64,000 nt of DNA from Nocardioides cavernae (GCF_016907475.1 NZ_JAFBCA010000001.1:4588001-4652000); one strand, 5' to 3'; numbered from the stretch's first letter, positions 36,387 through 45,788 are shown. Program-made: numbers and translations. Notes: a model not told the origin generated them from the letters alone.

Positions 36387-36456
36387 CGGGCCACCGTACC
36401 GGCGTGCCGCGCGGGCGGGGAGCGGGATGATGGTCACCGTCGCTCCCCGCCCGTCA

Positions 36457-36471
36457 GGCGTCCGTGACGCC
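36457..36471 (-). terminator. Hairpin after the fasciclin gene
   Basis: GGCGTC/GACGCC with a 3-base loop, 5 bases past the fasciclin stop. A short candidate terminator between fasciclin and the sigma gene, without a U-run. Confidence 0.45.
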
Positions 36472-36476
36472 GCGTC

Positions 36477-37115
36477 TCAGAGGTCGATCGGGCGGAGAAC
36501 CCGGTCGATGCCGTGGGCGACCTGCTTGTTGCCCTTGTTGAGGTCGAGGGCCTTGAGCGCGGCCTTCGGGTCCTGGGCGTTCTTGTCGCGGTCCTTGAGC
36601 GTGACGCTCACGCTCGGCTTGGTCTTGACCTTGACGGTGATCTTGCCGCCCTGGGCGGTGGTCAGCTTCGCGCCGTTGGCCTTGAGGACCTTGTTGCTGG
36701 TCAGCGTCGCGCCCGGGACGACGTGGTAGAGCAGGACGGTCTCGATCGTGTCGACACCGGCGAGCTCGACGAGCGCGTCGAAGATCTTCTTCTCGCTCTT
36801 GATCGTCTTGCCGGTCAGGTCCTTGGCCAGCAGGCGGAACGCCTCGTCGGTGGGCGCGAATACCGTCAGGCGCTTGCTGCCGTCGGCCAGCAGCGCGACC
36901 GGGGAGTCGGGCTTGGCGGCGACCACGGCGAGGGCGGCCTCGGTGACGATGTCGAAGTCGGCCTTGTTCTTGTCGAACGTGTTGCCGTCGGAGGTGAGGA
37001 GGGCCGCGAGGCTGTCCTCACCGGCGGCCTTGGCGCTCGCGGCGGGGGCCGTGGCCTGCACCGCGCCCAGGGCGAGGGCCGAGGCGGCGAGGATGGCGGG
37101 AACGCGTCGCTTCAT
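36477..37115 (-). CDS. Secreted fasciclin-domain protein
   Basis: 212 aa. A signal peptide ends near PAASAKA. The FAS1 domain is complete, with TVFAPTDEAFRLLAKDL (H1-type motif) and VLLYHVVPGATLTSNKVLK, and ends VAHGIDRVLRPIDL. FAS1 proteins mediate adhesion; mycobacterial MPT70/MPT83 are the regulated targets of SigK. ATG 37115 has GAAGGA upstream. A SigK-like promoter lies 47-74 bases before the start. Confidence 0.88.
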   Translation of the reverse strand: MKRRVPAILAASALALGAVQATAPAASAKAAGEDSLAALLTSDGNTFDKNKADFDIVTEAALAVVAAKPDSPVALLADGSKRLTVFAPTDEAFRLLAKDLTGKTIKSEKKIFDALVELAGVDTIETVLLYHVVPGATLTSNKVLKANGAKLTTAQGGKITVKVKTKPSVSVTLKDRDKNAQDPKAALKALDLNKGNKQVAHGIDRVLRPIDL

Positions 37116-37161
37116 GAGGGGTCCTTCCGTCAGGGGCGCCCGTTGGCGCCCGTCCCCCTCT

Positions 37162-37189
37162 TCTCGGGACCAACCCCGCCACTGGATGC
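37162..37189 (-). promoter_or_regulatory. SigK-like promoter of the fasciclin gene
   Basis: On the minus strand GCATCC (37184-37189), 16 bases, CCGAGA (37162-37167). The mycobacterial SigK consensus, from memory, is CCATCC-N16/17-CCGAAT, so the -35 matches 5 of 6 and the -10 matches 4 of 6. Confidence 0.55.
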
Positions 37190-37226
37190 ACCGCCGCCGA
37201 AGTTTCTCTGCACGTAGATTTCCTCC

Positions 37227-38387
37227 ATGGACCTGATCCCCAAGCCCGACCAGGTGGTCGCCGCGGCCGGCAACGTCGCGCACACGCTGCTCTACGGCGG
37301 GCTGGCCGACCTGCGGCCGATGCCCCGGACGCTGATCGACGACGGCGAGCTGCGCGAGGTCTACCACTACCGCCCGGCCGCGGGCGTCCCCCAGACCGGC
37401 GACCCGGTCCTGCTGGTGACGCCGCTGGCGGCGCCGTCGCTGTGCTTCGACCTGCGCCGCGACTGCTCCCTGGTCGAGCACCTCGTCACGCAGGGGCGTC
37501 CGACCTACCTGCTGGAGTACGGGCAGGTCTCCTTCAAGAACCGGGCGCTGGGCATGGAGCACTGGGTCGACGAGGTGCTGCCCGAGGCGATCCGGGTCGT
37601 CAGCGAGCACGCGGGCGGCCGCGGGGTGCACCTCGTCGGCTGGAGCCTCGGCGGGATCTTCACCCTCCTCGTCGCGGCCGATCGCCAGGACCTGCCGATC
37701 GCCTCGATCACCGTCGTCGGGTCCCCGGTCGACGTGACCAAGGTGCCGCTCGTCGCGCCGGTGCGGCCGCTGCTCAACCTGACGCAGGGCACGGGCGTCG
37801 TCACACGGGCCTACCGACTCCTGGGTGGCGTACCGACCCCCTTCGTCAGCTGGGCCTTCACCGCCGTCTCCGCACAGAAGGTGCTCACCAAGCCGCTCGC
37901 GGTGCTGACGCACCTCGACGACACCGACTACCTCGCCCAGATGGAGGCGGTCACCCGCTTCATGTCCAACATGACGGCCTACCCGGGCCGCACGTTCGGG
38001 CAGCTCTACCACCGCTTCGTCAAGGGCAACGCGCTCGCGACGGGCCGCATGGAGATCGGCGACCGGACCATCGACCTCGCCGCGATCTCGGTGCCGACGC
38101 TGGTGTTCGCGGGCAACACCGACGGCATCGCCCCGCTGCCTGCCGTACGCGCCGTGGTGCCGCTGCTGACCGGCTCGCCGCAGGTGCGCTTCGAGGTCGT
38201 GCCCGGCGGACACCTCGGCATGCTCACCGGCCGAGCCGCCCGTTCGACGACCTGGACCGCGATCGACGAGTGGGTGGACGAGTGGTCGCGCGGCCCGGCT
38301 CCGACGAAGGCATCCCCCGGCTCGATCGGCTCCAACCCCACGCGCCGCTACGGCTCGGCCGGCTCCCGCGCGCTGGGTGGACGATGA
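37227..38387 (+). CDS. Alpha/beta hydrolase, PHA synthase-like
   Basis: 386 aa. The nucleophile elbow is GWSLGG with Ser140, the acid lies in VFAGNTDGIAP and the His in VPGGHLGM. Overall layout follows class III PHA synthase-like hydrolases, but those use Cys at the elbow, so hydrolase/esterase activity is more likely than polymer synthesis. The ATG at 37227 has TAGATT 6 bases upstream (37215-37220); the bases between are TCCTCC, which cannot act as a ribosome binding site, supporting a leaderless mRNA. It leads a four-gene overlapping operon. Confidence 0.83.
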   Translation: MDLIPKPDQVVAAAGNVAHTLLYGGLADLRPMPRTLIDDGELREVYHYRPAAGVPQTGDPVLLVTPLAAPSLCFDLRRDCSLVEHLVTQGRPTYLLEYGQVSFKNRALGMEHWVDEVLPEAIRVVSEHAGGRGVHLVGWSLGGIFTLLVAADRQDLPIASITVVGSPVDVTKVPLVAPVRPLLNLTQGTGVVTRAYRLLGGVPTPFVSWAFTAVSAQKVLTKPLAVLTHLDDTDYLAQMEAVTRFMSNMTAYPGRTFGQLYHRFVKGNALATGRMEIGDRTIDLAAISVPTLVFAGNTDGIAPLPAVRAVVPLLTGSPQVRFEVVPGGHLGMLTGRAARSTTWTAIDEWVDEWSRGPAPTKASPGSIGSNPTRRYGSAGSRALGGR

Positions 38388-39733
38388 GGACGTCCGTCGA
38401 CGCGGGGCGGCTGCCCCTCGGCGTACGCATCGGCTACGGCAGCGGCTCGGTCGCGACCGGGGCGTTCGGCACGGTGCCGGGCCTGATGCTCCTGCCCTAC
38501 CTCACCGACGAGCTCGGCATCGCCGCGCTCTGGGCCGGCGTCATCGTCTTCCTCCCGAAGGCGTGGGACGTCGTCCTCAACCCGATCGCCGGGCGGGTCA
38601 GCGACCGCACGGTCGACCCGGCCGGTCCGCGACGCCCGTGGCTGGTCCGCGCCGGGCTGATGCTGGCGGGAGCGTTCGCGCTGATCTTCGCCGCACCCGA
38701 CCTCGACAGCCGGTGGCTCGAGGCCGGGTGGGTGCTCCTCTTCTTCGTGCTCGCCGCGTCGGCGTACGCGTTCTTCCAGGTGCCCTACGTCGCCATGCCG
38801 GCCGAGATCACCTCGTCCTACGACGAGCGCACGCGGCTGATGACGTGGCGGGTCGCGATCCTGGCGTTCACGATCATGCTGGCCGGTGCGACGGCTCCGG
38901 TGATCCGGGACGCGGTCGGCGGGCGCGACGGCTACCGGGTGATGGGCGTCGTGATGGCGACGGTCATCCTCGTGGGTGTCCTCGCCGCCTGGTGGGGCAC
39001 CCGGCGCGCGCCGATCGGGGCGGTCGGCGCGGGCGCCGGCACGCTGCGCCAGCAGCTGCAGGTGGTCTCCCGGGCCCGCGACTTCCGGGTGCTGCTCACC
39101 ACCTTCGTCCTGCAGGCGCTCGCGACCGGGTGCATGCTCGCCGGCGTCGCCTACGTCGCCGAGGACCTGCTGGGACGCACCTCGGCGGCCACCATCCTGT
39201 TCGTCTGCTTCGTCGGCCCGGCGCTGCTGCTGACGCCGCTGTGGGCCCGCTGGGGTGAGCGGGTGGGCAAGAAGCAGGGCTACGTCGCCTCGTCGCTGCT
39301 CCTCGCCGCGGGCGCCGCCCTCGCCGTGCTGGCGCGGGGCGGCAACGACGTCTGGACGTTCGTGGCGACGGGCCTCGTCGGCGTCGGCTACGCCGGCTGC
39401 CAGGTGTTCCCGATGGCGATGCTGCCCGACGTCGCTGCGGTGGATGCGGCCCGGACCGGGGAGAACCGGGCGGGGGTCTACACCGGCGTCTGGACGGCAG
39501 GCGAGACGCTCGGCCTCGCCCTGGGCCCGGCGCTCTTCGCCCTGATGCTCGCGCTCGGCGGCTACCTGTCGAGCGAGGGCCGCGACATCAGCCAACCCGA
39601 CTCCGCGCTCACGACGATCGCGCTGGGCTTCTCGATCGTGCCGGCGATCCTGACGGTGGTCAGCCTGTGGTGGCTGCGCCAGTACACCCTCGACCCCGCC
39701 GAGGTGGCGGCGGCGGAAGGAGCAGTCCAGTGA
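38384..39733 (+). CDS. MFS transporter, GPH/MelB-like
   Basis: 449 aa with about twelve membrane segments. [20 protein letters not shown] and the [13 protein letters not shown] segment match glycoside-pentoside-hexuronide/cation symporters. It overlaps the hydrolase and the PLP-enzyme genes by 4 bases on each side. It probably imports or exports the small molecule handled by those neighbours. The substrate cannot be read. Confidence 0.85.
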   Translation: MRTSVDAGRLPLGVRIGYGSGSVATGAFGTVPGLMLLPYLTDELGIAALWAGVIVFLPKAWDVVLNPIAGRVSDRTVDPAGPRRPWLVRAGLMLAGAFALIFAAPDLDSRWLEAGWVLLFFVLAASAYAFFQVPYVAMPAEITSSYDERTRLMTWRVAILAFTIMLAGATAPVIRDAVGGRDGYRVMGVVMATVILVGVLAAWWGTRRAPIGAVGAGAGTLRQQLQVVSRARDFRVLLTTFVLQALATGCMLAGVAYVAEDLLGRTSAATILFVCFVGPALLLTPLWARWGERVGKKQGYVASSLLLAAGAALAVLARGGNDVWTFVATGLVGVGYAGCQVFPMAMLPDVAAVDAARTGENRAGVYTGVWTAGETLGLALGPALFALMLALGGYLSSEGRDISQPDSALTTIALGFSIVPAILTVVSLWWLRQYTLDPAEVAAAEGAVQ

Positions 39734-41166
39734 CCGACGCGATCCAGAGGCTCGCCGCCCTCCAGACCCGGGACCTGCCCGTGCACGGAGGCCGCACGCT
39801 GGCCTACGTCTACGACTCCGGCGACCCCGAGGTCGACCGTGTCGCCCGGGAGGCGGTCGCGGCCTACGCCGCCTCCAACGCGCTCGACCCGACGGCGTTC
39901 CCGTCGCTGCTGCAGATGGAGAACGAGCTCGTCGGCTTCGCCTGCGGACTCCTCGACGCCCCGGCCTCCGCGGTCGGGACGGTGACGTCGGGCGGCACGG
40001 AGTCGATCCTCCTGGCGGTCCAGGGGGCACGCGACAGCCGCCCGGACGTCGTACGCCCACGGATGGTGCTGCCCGCCACCGCGCACGCCGCCTTCCACAA
40101 GGCCGCGCACTACTTCGGCGTCGAGGCCTTCCTCGTGCCGGTCGGCCCGGACTTCCGGGCCGACGCCGCTGCGATGGCCGACGCCATCGACGACGACACG
40201 GTGCTGGTCGTGGCCAGCGCTCCGTCGTACGCGCACGGGGTCGTCGACCCGGTGACCGAGATCGCGGCGGCTGCTGCGGCCCGCGGGGTCCGCTGCCACG
40301 TGGACGCCTGCATCGGCGGGTGGGTACTTCCGTACGCCGCCCGCTTGGGGCGCCCGGTGCCGCCGTGGACCTTCGCCGTCGAGGGCGTCACGTCGATCTC
40401 CGTCGACACCCACAAGTACGCCTACGCGCCGAAGGGCACCTCGCTCCTGCTGCACCGCGACGCCGCGCTGCGCAAGCCGCAGTTCTTCGCCTCCGCGGCG
40501 TGGCCGGGCTACACGATGCTCAACGCCACGACGCAGTCCACCCGCTCGGGCGGCCCCGTCGCCGGCACGTGGGCCGTGGTCGAGCACATCGGCGACGACG
40601 GCTACCTCGCCCTCGCGGATCGCGCCCTCGCCGCGGTCGACGCCATCGTGGCGTGCATCGAGGGCGAGCCGGCGCTCCGGGTGGTGGTGGCGCCGGACTC
40701 CACCCTCGTGACCCTGGCGACCGACGCGTCCTGCGATCCCTTCACCCTCACCGACGAGCTGGTGTCGCGCGGGTGGTACGTCCAGCCGCAGCTGTCCTTC
40801 GGGGACGCCGGGCCGAGCATCCACCTGTCGGTGAGCGCCGGCACGCACGCCCACGTCGAGGAGTTCGCCTCGGCGCTCTCGGCCTCCGTGGCGGCGGCGC
40901 AGGCGGCCGGCCCGGTGGCCGTCGACCCCGGCGTGGTCGGCTTCATCGAGGCGCTCGACCCGACCGCTCTCGGCGACGACGACTTCGACGGCCTGCTCGC
41001 CGCGTCGGGCCTCGTCGGGGAGTCCGCCGACGGCGAGCTCGAGCTGCCGAGCCGGATGGCGGAGGTCAACGCGATGCTCGACGTCGCGTCGCCGGCCATG
41101 CGGGAGGCGTTGCTGGTGGCCTTCCTCGACCGGCTCCAGCGACCCGTCCGAACGGACGTCCGATGA
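39730..41166 (+). CDS. PLP-dependent lyase/decarboxylase, sphingosine-1-phosphate lyase-like
   Basis: 478 aa fold-type I PLP enzyme. The PLP lysine is Lys229 in [15 protein letters not shown], the Asp pairing the pyridine nitrogen is near 192 in HVDACIGG, and [15 protein letters not shown] binds phosphate. The [11 protein letters not shown] stretch is typical of the S1P lyase branch. The last 75 residues (after about 405) are an extra helical tail. GTG 39730 overlaps the MFS stop. Actual substrate unknown; a phosphorylated amino alcohol or an acidic amino acid are possibilities. Confidence 0.85.
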   Translation: MTDAIQRLAALQTRDLPVHGGRTLAYVYDSGDPEVDRVAREAVAAYAASNALDPTAFPSLLQMENELVGFACGLLDAPASAVGTVTSGGTESILLAVQGARDSRPDVVRPRMVLPATAHAAFHKAAHYFGVEAFLVPVGPDFRADAAAMADAIDDDTVLVVASAPSYAHGVVDPVTEIAAAAAARGVRCHVDACIGGWVLPYAARLGRPVPPWTFAVEGVTSISVDTHKYAYAPKGTSLLLHRDAALRKPQFFASAAWPGYTMLNATTQSTRSGGPVAGTWAVVEHIGDDGYLALADRALAAVDAIVACIEGEPALRVVVAPDSTLVTLATDASCDPFTLTDELVSRGWYVQPQLSFGDAGPSIHLSVSAGTHAHVEEFASALSASVAAAQAAGPVAVDPGVVGFIEALDPTALGDDDFDGLLAASGLVGESADGELELPSRMAEVNAMLDVASPAMREALLVAFLDRLQRPVRTDVR

Positions 41167-41873
41167 GCGCGCTCGCTGGGCTCGTCGAGAAGGGGCTGGT
41201 GGCCCCCGACTGGGCCGAGGCCCTCGCGCCCGTCGACGACCGGATCGCGGCGATGGGCGGGTTCCTGCGCGAGGAGGTGGCCGCCGACCGCGGCTACCAG
41301 CCGGCGGGCGACCTGGTGCTGCGGGCGTTCCAGCGCCCGCTCGCCGACGTACGCGTCCTGGTCGTGGGGCAGGACCCCTACCCCAACCCCGCCCACCCGA
41401 TCGGCCTGAGCTTCGCCGTCGAGCGGCACGTCTGGCCGCTGCCGCCCAGCCTGCTCAACATCTACGTCGAGCTGCGCGACGACCTCGGCATCGTGCCGCC
41501 GCGCCACGGCGACCTGTCGGCGTGGGCCGACCAGGGCGTGATGCTGCTCAACCGCACCCTGACGGTCCGGCCGGGCGACTCCAACAGCCACCAGGGCAAG
41601 GGGTGGGAGCCGATCACCGAGCGAGCCATCGCCGCGCTCGCCGAGCGCGGCGGGCCGTGCGCGGCCGTCCTGTGGGGCCGGCACGCGCAGAAGCTCAAGC
41701 CGCTGCTCGGCGAGGTGCCGTGCGTGGAGTCGGTCCACCCCTCCCCGCTCAGCGCCCGGCGTGGGTTCTTCGGCTCCAAGCCCTTCAGCACGGTCAACCG
41801 GCTGCTGGAGGAGCAGGGCGCCGAGCCGGTCGACTGGACCCTGCCGGCGTACGACACTGGCCGGGACGGGTAG
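41163..41873 (+). CDS. ung: Uracil-DNA glycosylase
   Basis: 236 aa family 1 enzyme. The water-activating loop [16 protein letters not shown] has Asp71, and the minor-groove loop [17 protein letters not shown] is intact. It removes uracil from DNA. It overlaps the PLP-enzyme gene by ATGA, so expression is tied to an operon with no repair function. Confidence 0.95.
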   Translation: MSALAGLVEKGLVAPDWAEALAPVDDRIAAMGGFLREEVAADRGYQPAGDLVLRAFQRPLADVRVLVVGQDPYPNPAHPIGLSFAVERHVWPLPPSLLNIYVELRDDLGIVPPRHGDLSAWADQGVMLLNRTLTVRPGDSNSHQGKGWEPITERAIAALAERGGPCAAVLWGRHAQKLKPLLGEVPCVESVHPSPLSARRGFFGSKPFSTVNRLLEEQGAEPVDWTLPAYDTGRDG

Positions 41874-41915
41874 TCCACCGGGGAACGGTCGAGCTCGACG
41901 CGTGTGGGCCACCAC

Positions 41916-41959
41916 TTGCCGGTGCACTACCCAGGGAATATAGTTGAAGCAACAACTAT
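41916..41959 (+). promoter_or_regulatory. DODA promoter with overlapping MarR-like operator
   Basis: -35 TTGCCG (41916-41921), 17 bases, -10 TATAGT (41939-41944). An inverted repeat ATAGTTG-N6-CAACTAT (41940-41959) covers the -10 and the start site. This is the size and symmetry of MarR-family operators. No MarR gene is present in the window. Confidence 0.75.
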
Positions 41960-41969
41960 TGAGGATGTC

Positions 41970-42743
41970 ATGACCACTCCCATGCCTGCCCTGTACATCG
42001 GCCACGGTGCGCCGCCGCTCCTCGACGACCCGATCTGGTCCGGCCAGCTCGCGGCGTGGGCGAAGAACCTGCCGCGACCGAAGGCGATCCTCATCGTCTC
42101 GGCGCACTGGGAGTCGGCGCCGGTCAGCCTGACCGCCAGCGGCGCTCCCCTGGTCTACGACTTCGGCGGGTTCGCGCCGAGGTACTACCAGATGACCTAC
42201 GAGACCCCGGACACCACGGCGCTGGCCCAGCGCGTCGCGGCGATGATGCCGAGCGGCGAGCCCGTGCACCAGCACGTCTCACGGGGGCTCGACCACGGCG
42301 CGTGGGTGCCGCTGAAGATCATGTACCCCGAGGCCGACATCCCCGTGCTCCAGATGTCGCTCCCCACCGACGACCCGCACCGCCTGATGAAGCTCGGCGA
42401 GCGGCTGCGCCCGCTGCGCGAGGAGGGCGTGCTCATCATCGGCTCGGGCTTCCTCACCCACGGCCTGCCCTTCCTCAAGGAGTTCCGCATCGAGGCCGCC
42501 GCTCCCGGCTGGTCGGTGGACTTCGACCTCTGGGCGGCCGACGCCCTCGCCCGCGGCGACGTCGACACGCTGTCCGCCTACAGGTCGAAGGCGCCCGGCA
42601 TGCCGTACGCCCACCCGACCGTCGAGCACTACACGCCGCTGTTCGTGACCCTCGGCGCAGCCACGACCGCCGACGAACCGGGGATCCAGGTCATCGACGG
42701 CTACTGGATGGGGCTGTCGAAGCGGTCGCTCCAGGTCGCCTGA
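41970..42743 (+). CDS. Class III extradiol ring-cleavage dioxygenase, DODA type
   Basis: 257 aa LigB-superfamily protein. Metal-binding histidines fit YIGHGAPPL near the N-terminus, IVSAHWES, and SRGLDHGAWVPL; GSGFLTHGL is also conserved. DODA-type enzymes open catechols such as DOPA. ATG 41970 with GAGG upstream is preferred over the ATG 22 codons earlier, because the promoter and operator lie between them. The tight operator suggests induction by a phenolic or quinone. Confidence 0.88.
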   Translation: MTTPMPALYIGHGAPPLLDDPIWSGQLAAWAKNLPRPKAILIVSAHWESAPVSLTASGAPLVYDFGGFAPRYYQMTYETPDTTALAQRVAAMMPSGEPVHQHVSRGLDHGAWVPLKIMYPEADIPVLQMSLPTDDPHRLMKLGERLRPLREEGVLIIGSGFLTHGLPFLKEFRIEAAAPGWSVDFDLWAADALARGDVDTLSAYRSKAPGMPYAHPTVEHYTPLFVTLGAATTADEPGIQVIDGYWMGLSKRSLQVA

Positions 42744-42746
42744 CGG

Positions 42747-42767
42747 GCCGCCGAGGCACGAGGCGGC
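42747..42767. repeat. Paired nonaloop hairpin A1
   Basis: GCCGCC/GGCGGC stem around the loop GAGGCACGA, 4 bases after the DODA stop. First hairpin of a two-hairpin element that recurs at 60974-61049. Confidence 0.7.
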
Positions 42768-42793
42768 TCGCAGTCAGGCGAGTCGAGTGCGCC

Positions 42794-42816
42794 CACGACC
42801 GAGGCACGAGGTCGTG
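42794..42816. repeat. Paired nonaloop hairpin A2
   Basis: CACGACC/GGTCGTG, a perfect 7-bp stem, around the same loop GAGGCACGA. It is followed by GTGTCGAGA, also found after hairpin B2 at 61025-61049. Confidence 0.75.
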
Positions 42817-42851
42817 ACGGTGTGTGTCGAGACCCGGTCTAGGCTCGGCCC

Positions 42852-43715
42852 GTGCGCGTCCTCTCGATCCAGTCCCACGTCGCCTACGGCCACGTCGGCA
42901 ACTCCGCTGCCGTCTTCCCGCTCCAGCGCCTCGGCCACGAGGTGTGGCCCGTCCTGACGGTGAACTTCTCCAACCACACCGGGTACGGCGCCTGGCGCGG
43001 GCCGCTGATCGCAGCGGAGGACGTCGCCGCGGTGATCACCGGGATCGGCGAGCGGGGCGCGTTCGAGACGTGCGACGCGATCCTCTCGGGCTACCAGGGC
43101 TCGCCGGAGATCGCCGACGTGATCGCCGACGCGGTCGCGCAGGTGAAGGCGGCCAACCCCGACGCGACCTACACCTGCGACCCGGTGATGGGCAACGCCA
43201 CCTCGGGCTGCTTCGTCAACCCGGCGATCCCGCCGAAGTACCGCTCGACCGTGATCCCGGTCGCCGACGTGCTGACGCCCAACCAGTTCGAGCTCGGCTT
43301 CATCACCGACCGTGACGGCCTCAGCGGCCCCTCGTCGCTCGAGGACATCCTGTCCGCCGTGGACGAGGTGCGGGGTCTCGGCCCGGCGACGGTGCTGGTC
43401 ACGTCGGTCGACCGCGAGGGCGCTGACGACGACGTCATCGAGATGCTCGCGGTCACCGCCGACGGCGCCTGGCTCGTCACCACCCCGCGCCTGCCGATGA
43501 AGGCCAACGGCTCCGGCGACATCACGGCCGCGCTGTTCACCGCCCACCTGCGGACGACCGGCTCCCCCGCCGACGCCCTCGCCCGGACCGCCTCCTCGGT
43601 GTTCGCCGTCCTCAAGGAGACGCTCGACTCCGGCGAGCGCGAGCTCCGGCTCATCGCCGCCCAGGACGCCATCGCCTCGCCGGCCAACGAGTTCGCGGTG
43701 CAGCAGGTCCGCTGA
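42852..43715 (+). CDS. pdxY: Pyridoxal kinase
   Basis: 287 aa ribokinase-fold kinase. It begins VLSIQSHVAYGHVGNSAAVF and continues with LTVNFSNHTGYG, both PdxY/PdxK signatures; YTCDPVMGN holds the substrate site and KANGSGDITAALFTAHL the catalytic Asp and anion hole. It phosphorylates pyridoxal in B6 salvage. GTG 42852 is 6 bases after TAGGCT (42840-42845). Confidence 0.93.
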   Translation: MRVLSIQSHVAYGHVGNSAAVFPLQRLGHEVWPVLTVNFSNHTGYGAWRGPLIAAEDVAAVITGIGERGAFETCDAILSGYQGSPEIADVIADAVAQVKAANPDATYTCDPVMGNATSGCFVNPAIPPKYRSTVIPVADVLTPNQFELGFITDRDGLSGPSSLEDILSAVDEVRGLGPATVLVTSVDREGADDDVIEMLAVTADGAWLVTTPRLPMKANGSGDITAALFTAHLRTTGSPADALARTASSVFAVLKETLDSGERELRLIAAQDAIASPANEFAVQQVR

Positions 43716-43721
43716 CCTGCG

Positions 43722-43798
43722 CAACGTAGGCAGTTGGCGCGCCGAGGCGCCAGGCGCCGCTCGGCGTGCGGAGTGTCGGATCCGAACTGCGTACGTTG
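43722..43798. repeat. Large imperfect inverted repeat between pdxY and tRNA-Thr
   Basis: Outer 14-bp arms (43722-43735 and 43785-43798) match at 13 of 14 positions: CAACGTAGGCAGTT against AACTGCGTACGTTG. Inside, GCGCC/GGCGC (43739-43757) encloses GAGGCGCCA, and a further GC-rich pairing is possible. It lies between convergent pdxY and the tRNA, so a bidirectional terminator or mobile repeat are both possible. Confidence 0.7.
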
Positions 43799-43802
43799 GT
43801 GG

Positions 43803-43875
43803 AGCCGGTGACAGGAGTCGAACCCGCGACATCTTCTTTACAAGAGAAGCGCTCTACCAACTGAGCTACACCGGC
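43803..43875 (-). tRNA. tRNA-Thr (TGT anticodon)
   Basis: Acceptor GCCGGTG pairs with CACCGGC, the D arm contains AGCTCAGTTGGTAGAGC, the anticodon stem CTTCT/AGAAG encloses the loop CTTGTAA with anticodon TGT, and the T arm has GGGTTCGACTCC. 73 bases; CCA is not encoded. Confidence 0.95.
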
Positions 43876-43915
43876 GTGCGCCCGAGGGCGCGGCGGCCAT
43901 CCTAGGTGAGGGAGG

Positions 43916-45766
43916 ATGTGGCCCGTGAGCCTCCTCCACGACCCCCACCACGACGGGTCCCCGCTCTACGTCTCGGACGAGGCGCCCGAGCTCGGCGCCA
44001 CCGTCACCGTGCGCGTCCGCACCCGCGCGGCCGACCCGGTCGAGGCGGTCTGGCTGCGGACGACGTACGACGCCGAGCCGGTCTTCCACCCGATGACGTC
44101 GACCACCACCGGTGACGTGGTGTGGTGGGAGGGCGAGCTGCCGGTGCACAACCCGGTCACGCACTACCGCTTCCTCCTCGTGCGCGCCCCCGTCGACGGG
44201 GAGGGCGAGCAGGAGTGGCTCACCGGCGCCGGGCTGGCCGGCCACGACCTGCCCGACGCCGTCGACTTCCGGCTGGCCGCCCACCCGCCCGCACCCGACT
44301 GGGGCCGTGACGGCGTCGTCTACCAGGTGTTCCCCGACCGCTTCGCCCGGTCGGCCGCGGCCGACGAGCGGGAGGTCCCGGACTGGGCGCTGCCAGCGGA
44401 GTGGGACGACGAGGTCGTCTTCGAGGGCAGCGACCCGCGCACGCCGATGCAGCTCTACGGCGGCGACCTGGACGGCATCACCGAGCACCTCGACCACGTC
44501 GCAGCGGTCGGCGCCGACGTGCTCTACACGACGCCGGTCTTCCCCGGCGAGAGCAACCACCGCTACAACGCGACCACCTTCACCGAGGTCGACGAGCTGC
44601 TCGGCGGCAGCGAGGCGTACGCCCGGCTGAGCGCCGCCGTCCACGAGCGGGGCTGGCGGATCCTGGGCGACCTCACCACCAACCACACGGGCGACACCCA
44701 CGAGTGGTTCCTCTGCGCGGTCGACGACGCGCGCGACCCGCACCGGTCCTTCTACTACTTCGCCGACGACGGCACCTACGCCAACTGGATGGGCCACGGC
44801 ACGCTGCCCAAGATCAACCACGCCAACCTCGACGTCCGCCACGCGATGGTCGACGGACCCAACTCCGTGGTCGGTCGCTGGCTGCAACCGCCCTACGCTG
44901 TCGACGGGTGGCGCATCGACGTCGCCAACATGACCGGCCGGCTCGGTGACATCGACGTGGCCCACGAGGTCGCCCGCACCGTGCGGGCCACGGCGGCCGC
45001 GCTGCACGACGACCCGTGGGTCATCGGCGAGCACAACCACGACGCGACCGGCGACGTCGACGGCGACGGCTGGCACGGCACGATGAACTACTCGGGCTTC
45101 TCGTGGCCGGTGTGGTCGTGGCTGCGCGATCCCGCGTCGCCGGCACGCCCGTTCGGCCGACCGGTGCCGGTCCCGCGTCGCGGCGGCGGCGCGGTCGTCG
45201 AGACGTTCCGGGCCTGGCAGGGTGCGCTCGGCTGGCGCGCCACCGCGTCGAGCTGGAACATCCTCGGCTCCCACGACTCCGCCCGCATCCGCACCCTCGT
45301 CGGTGGGGACGCCACCGTCCACCGCGTCGCCGCCGGCCTGCAGTTCACGATGCCCGGTGTCCCGATGGTCTTCGCCGGCGACGAGATCGGCCTCGAGGGC
45401 GTCAACGGCGAGGACGCCCGCCGCCCCATGCCGTGGCACCACCGCGAGGAATGGGACGAGCAGACGCTCACGACGTACGCCGACCTGGCGCGGCTGCGGC
45501 GGGAGAACCCGGCCCTGCGCCGTGGCGGGCTGCGCTGGGCCCACGTCGACGCCGACACCATCGCCTACCTCCGCGAGCACCCCGACCAGACCGTGCTGGT
45601 CGTCGCCCGCCGCGCCCCGGGCAGCGCGTTCGCGCTTCCCGTCGGGGCGGGCCGGCACCTCTTCGGGTCCGAGCCGGGCGGCGCCGACCTCGTCCATGTG
45701 GCCGAGGGCGTCGAGGTCGCGGCGTCCTCGGGGTCGCGGCTCGACGTCTGGGAGATCACCGGCTAG
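43916..45766 (+). CDS. Glycoside hydrolase family 13 alpha-glucosidase/neopullulanase-like
   Basis: 616 aa. An N-terminal beta-sandwich of about 110 residues is followed by a (beta/alpha)8 barrel. The catalytic nucleophile is Asp335 in GWRIDVANMT, the acid/base Glu372 is in VIGEHNHD, and the third Asp454 is in GSHDSAR; DLTTNHTGD is region I. There is no signal peptide, so it is probably cytoplasmic, acting on maltodextrin or glycogen-derived sugars. TAGGTG lies 7 bases before ATG 43916; GTG 43925 is an alternative. Confidence 0.9.
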   Translation: MWPVSLLHDPHHDGSPLYVSDEAPELGATVTVRVRTRAADPVEAVWLRTTYDAEPVFHPMTSTTTGDVVWWEGELPVHNPVTHYRFLLVRAPVDGEGEQEWLTGAGLAGHDLPDAVDFRLAAHPPAPDWGRDGVVYQVFPDRFARSAAADEREVPDWALPAEWDDEVVFEGSDPRTPMQLYGGDLDGITEHLDHVAAVGADVLYTTPVFPGESNHRYNATTFTEVDELLGGSEAYARLSAAVHERGWRILGDLTTNHTGDTHEWFLCAVDDARDPHRSFYYFADDGTYANWMGHGTLPKINHANLDVRHAMVDGPNSVVGRWLQPPYAVDGWRIDVANMTGRLGDIDVAHEVARTVRATAAALHDDPWVIGEHNHDATGDVDGDGWHGTMNYSGFSWPVWSWLRDPASPARPFGRPVPVPRRGGGAVVETFRAWQGALGWRATASSWNILGSHDSARIRTLVGGDATVHRVAAGLQFTMPGVPMVFAGDEIGLEGVNGEDARRPMPWHHREEWDEQTLTTYADLARLRRENPALRRGGLRWAHVDADTIAYLREHPDQTVLVVARRAPGSAFALPVGAGRHLFGSEPGGADLVHVAEGVEVAASSGSRLDVWEITG

Positions 45767-45788
45767 CCGGTCCCCGACCCACGCTCCT

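Noticed and set aside
37227..38387. True poly(3-hydroxyalkanoate) synthase
   Set aside because: The nucleophile elbow has Ser (GWSLGG) rather than the Cys used by PHA synthases.
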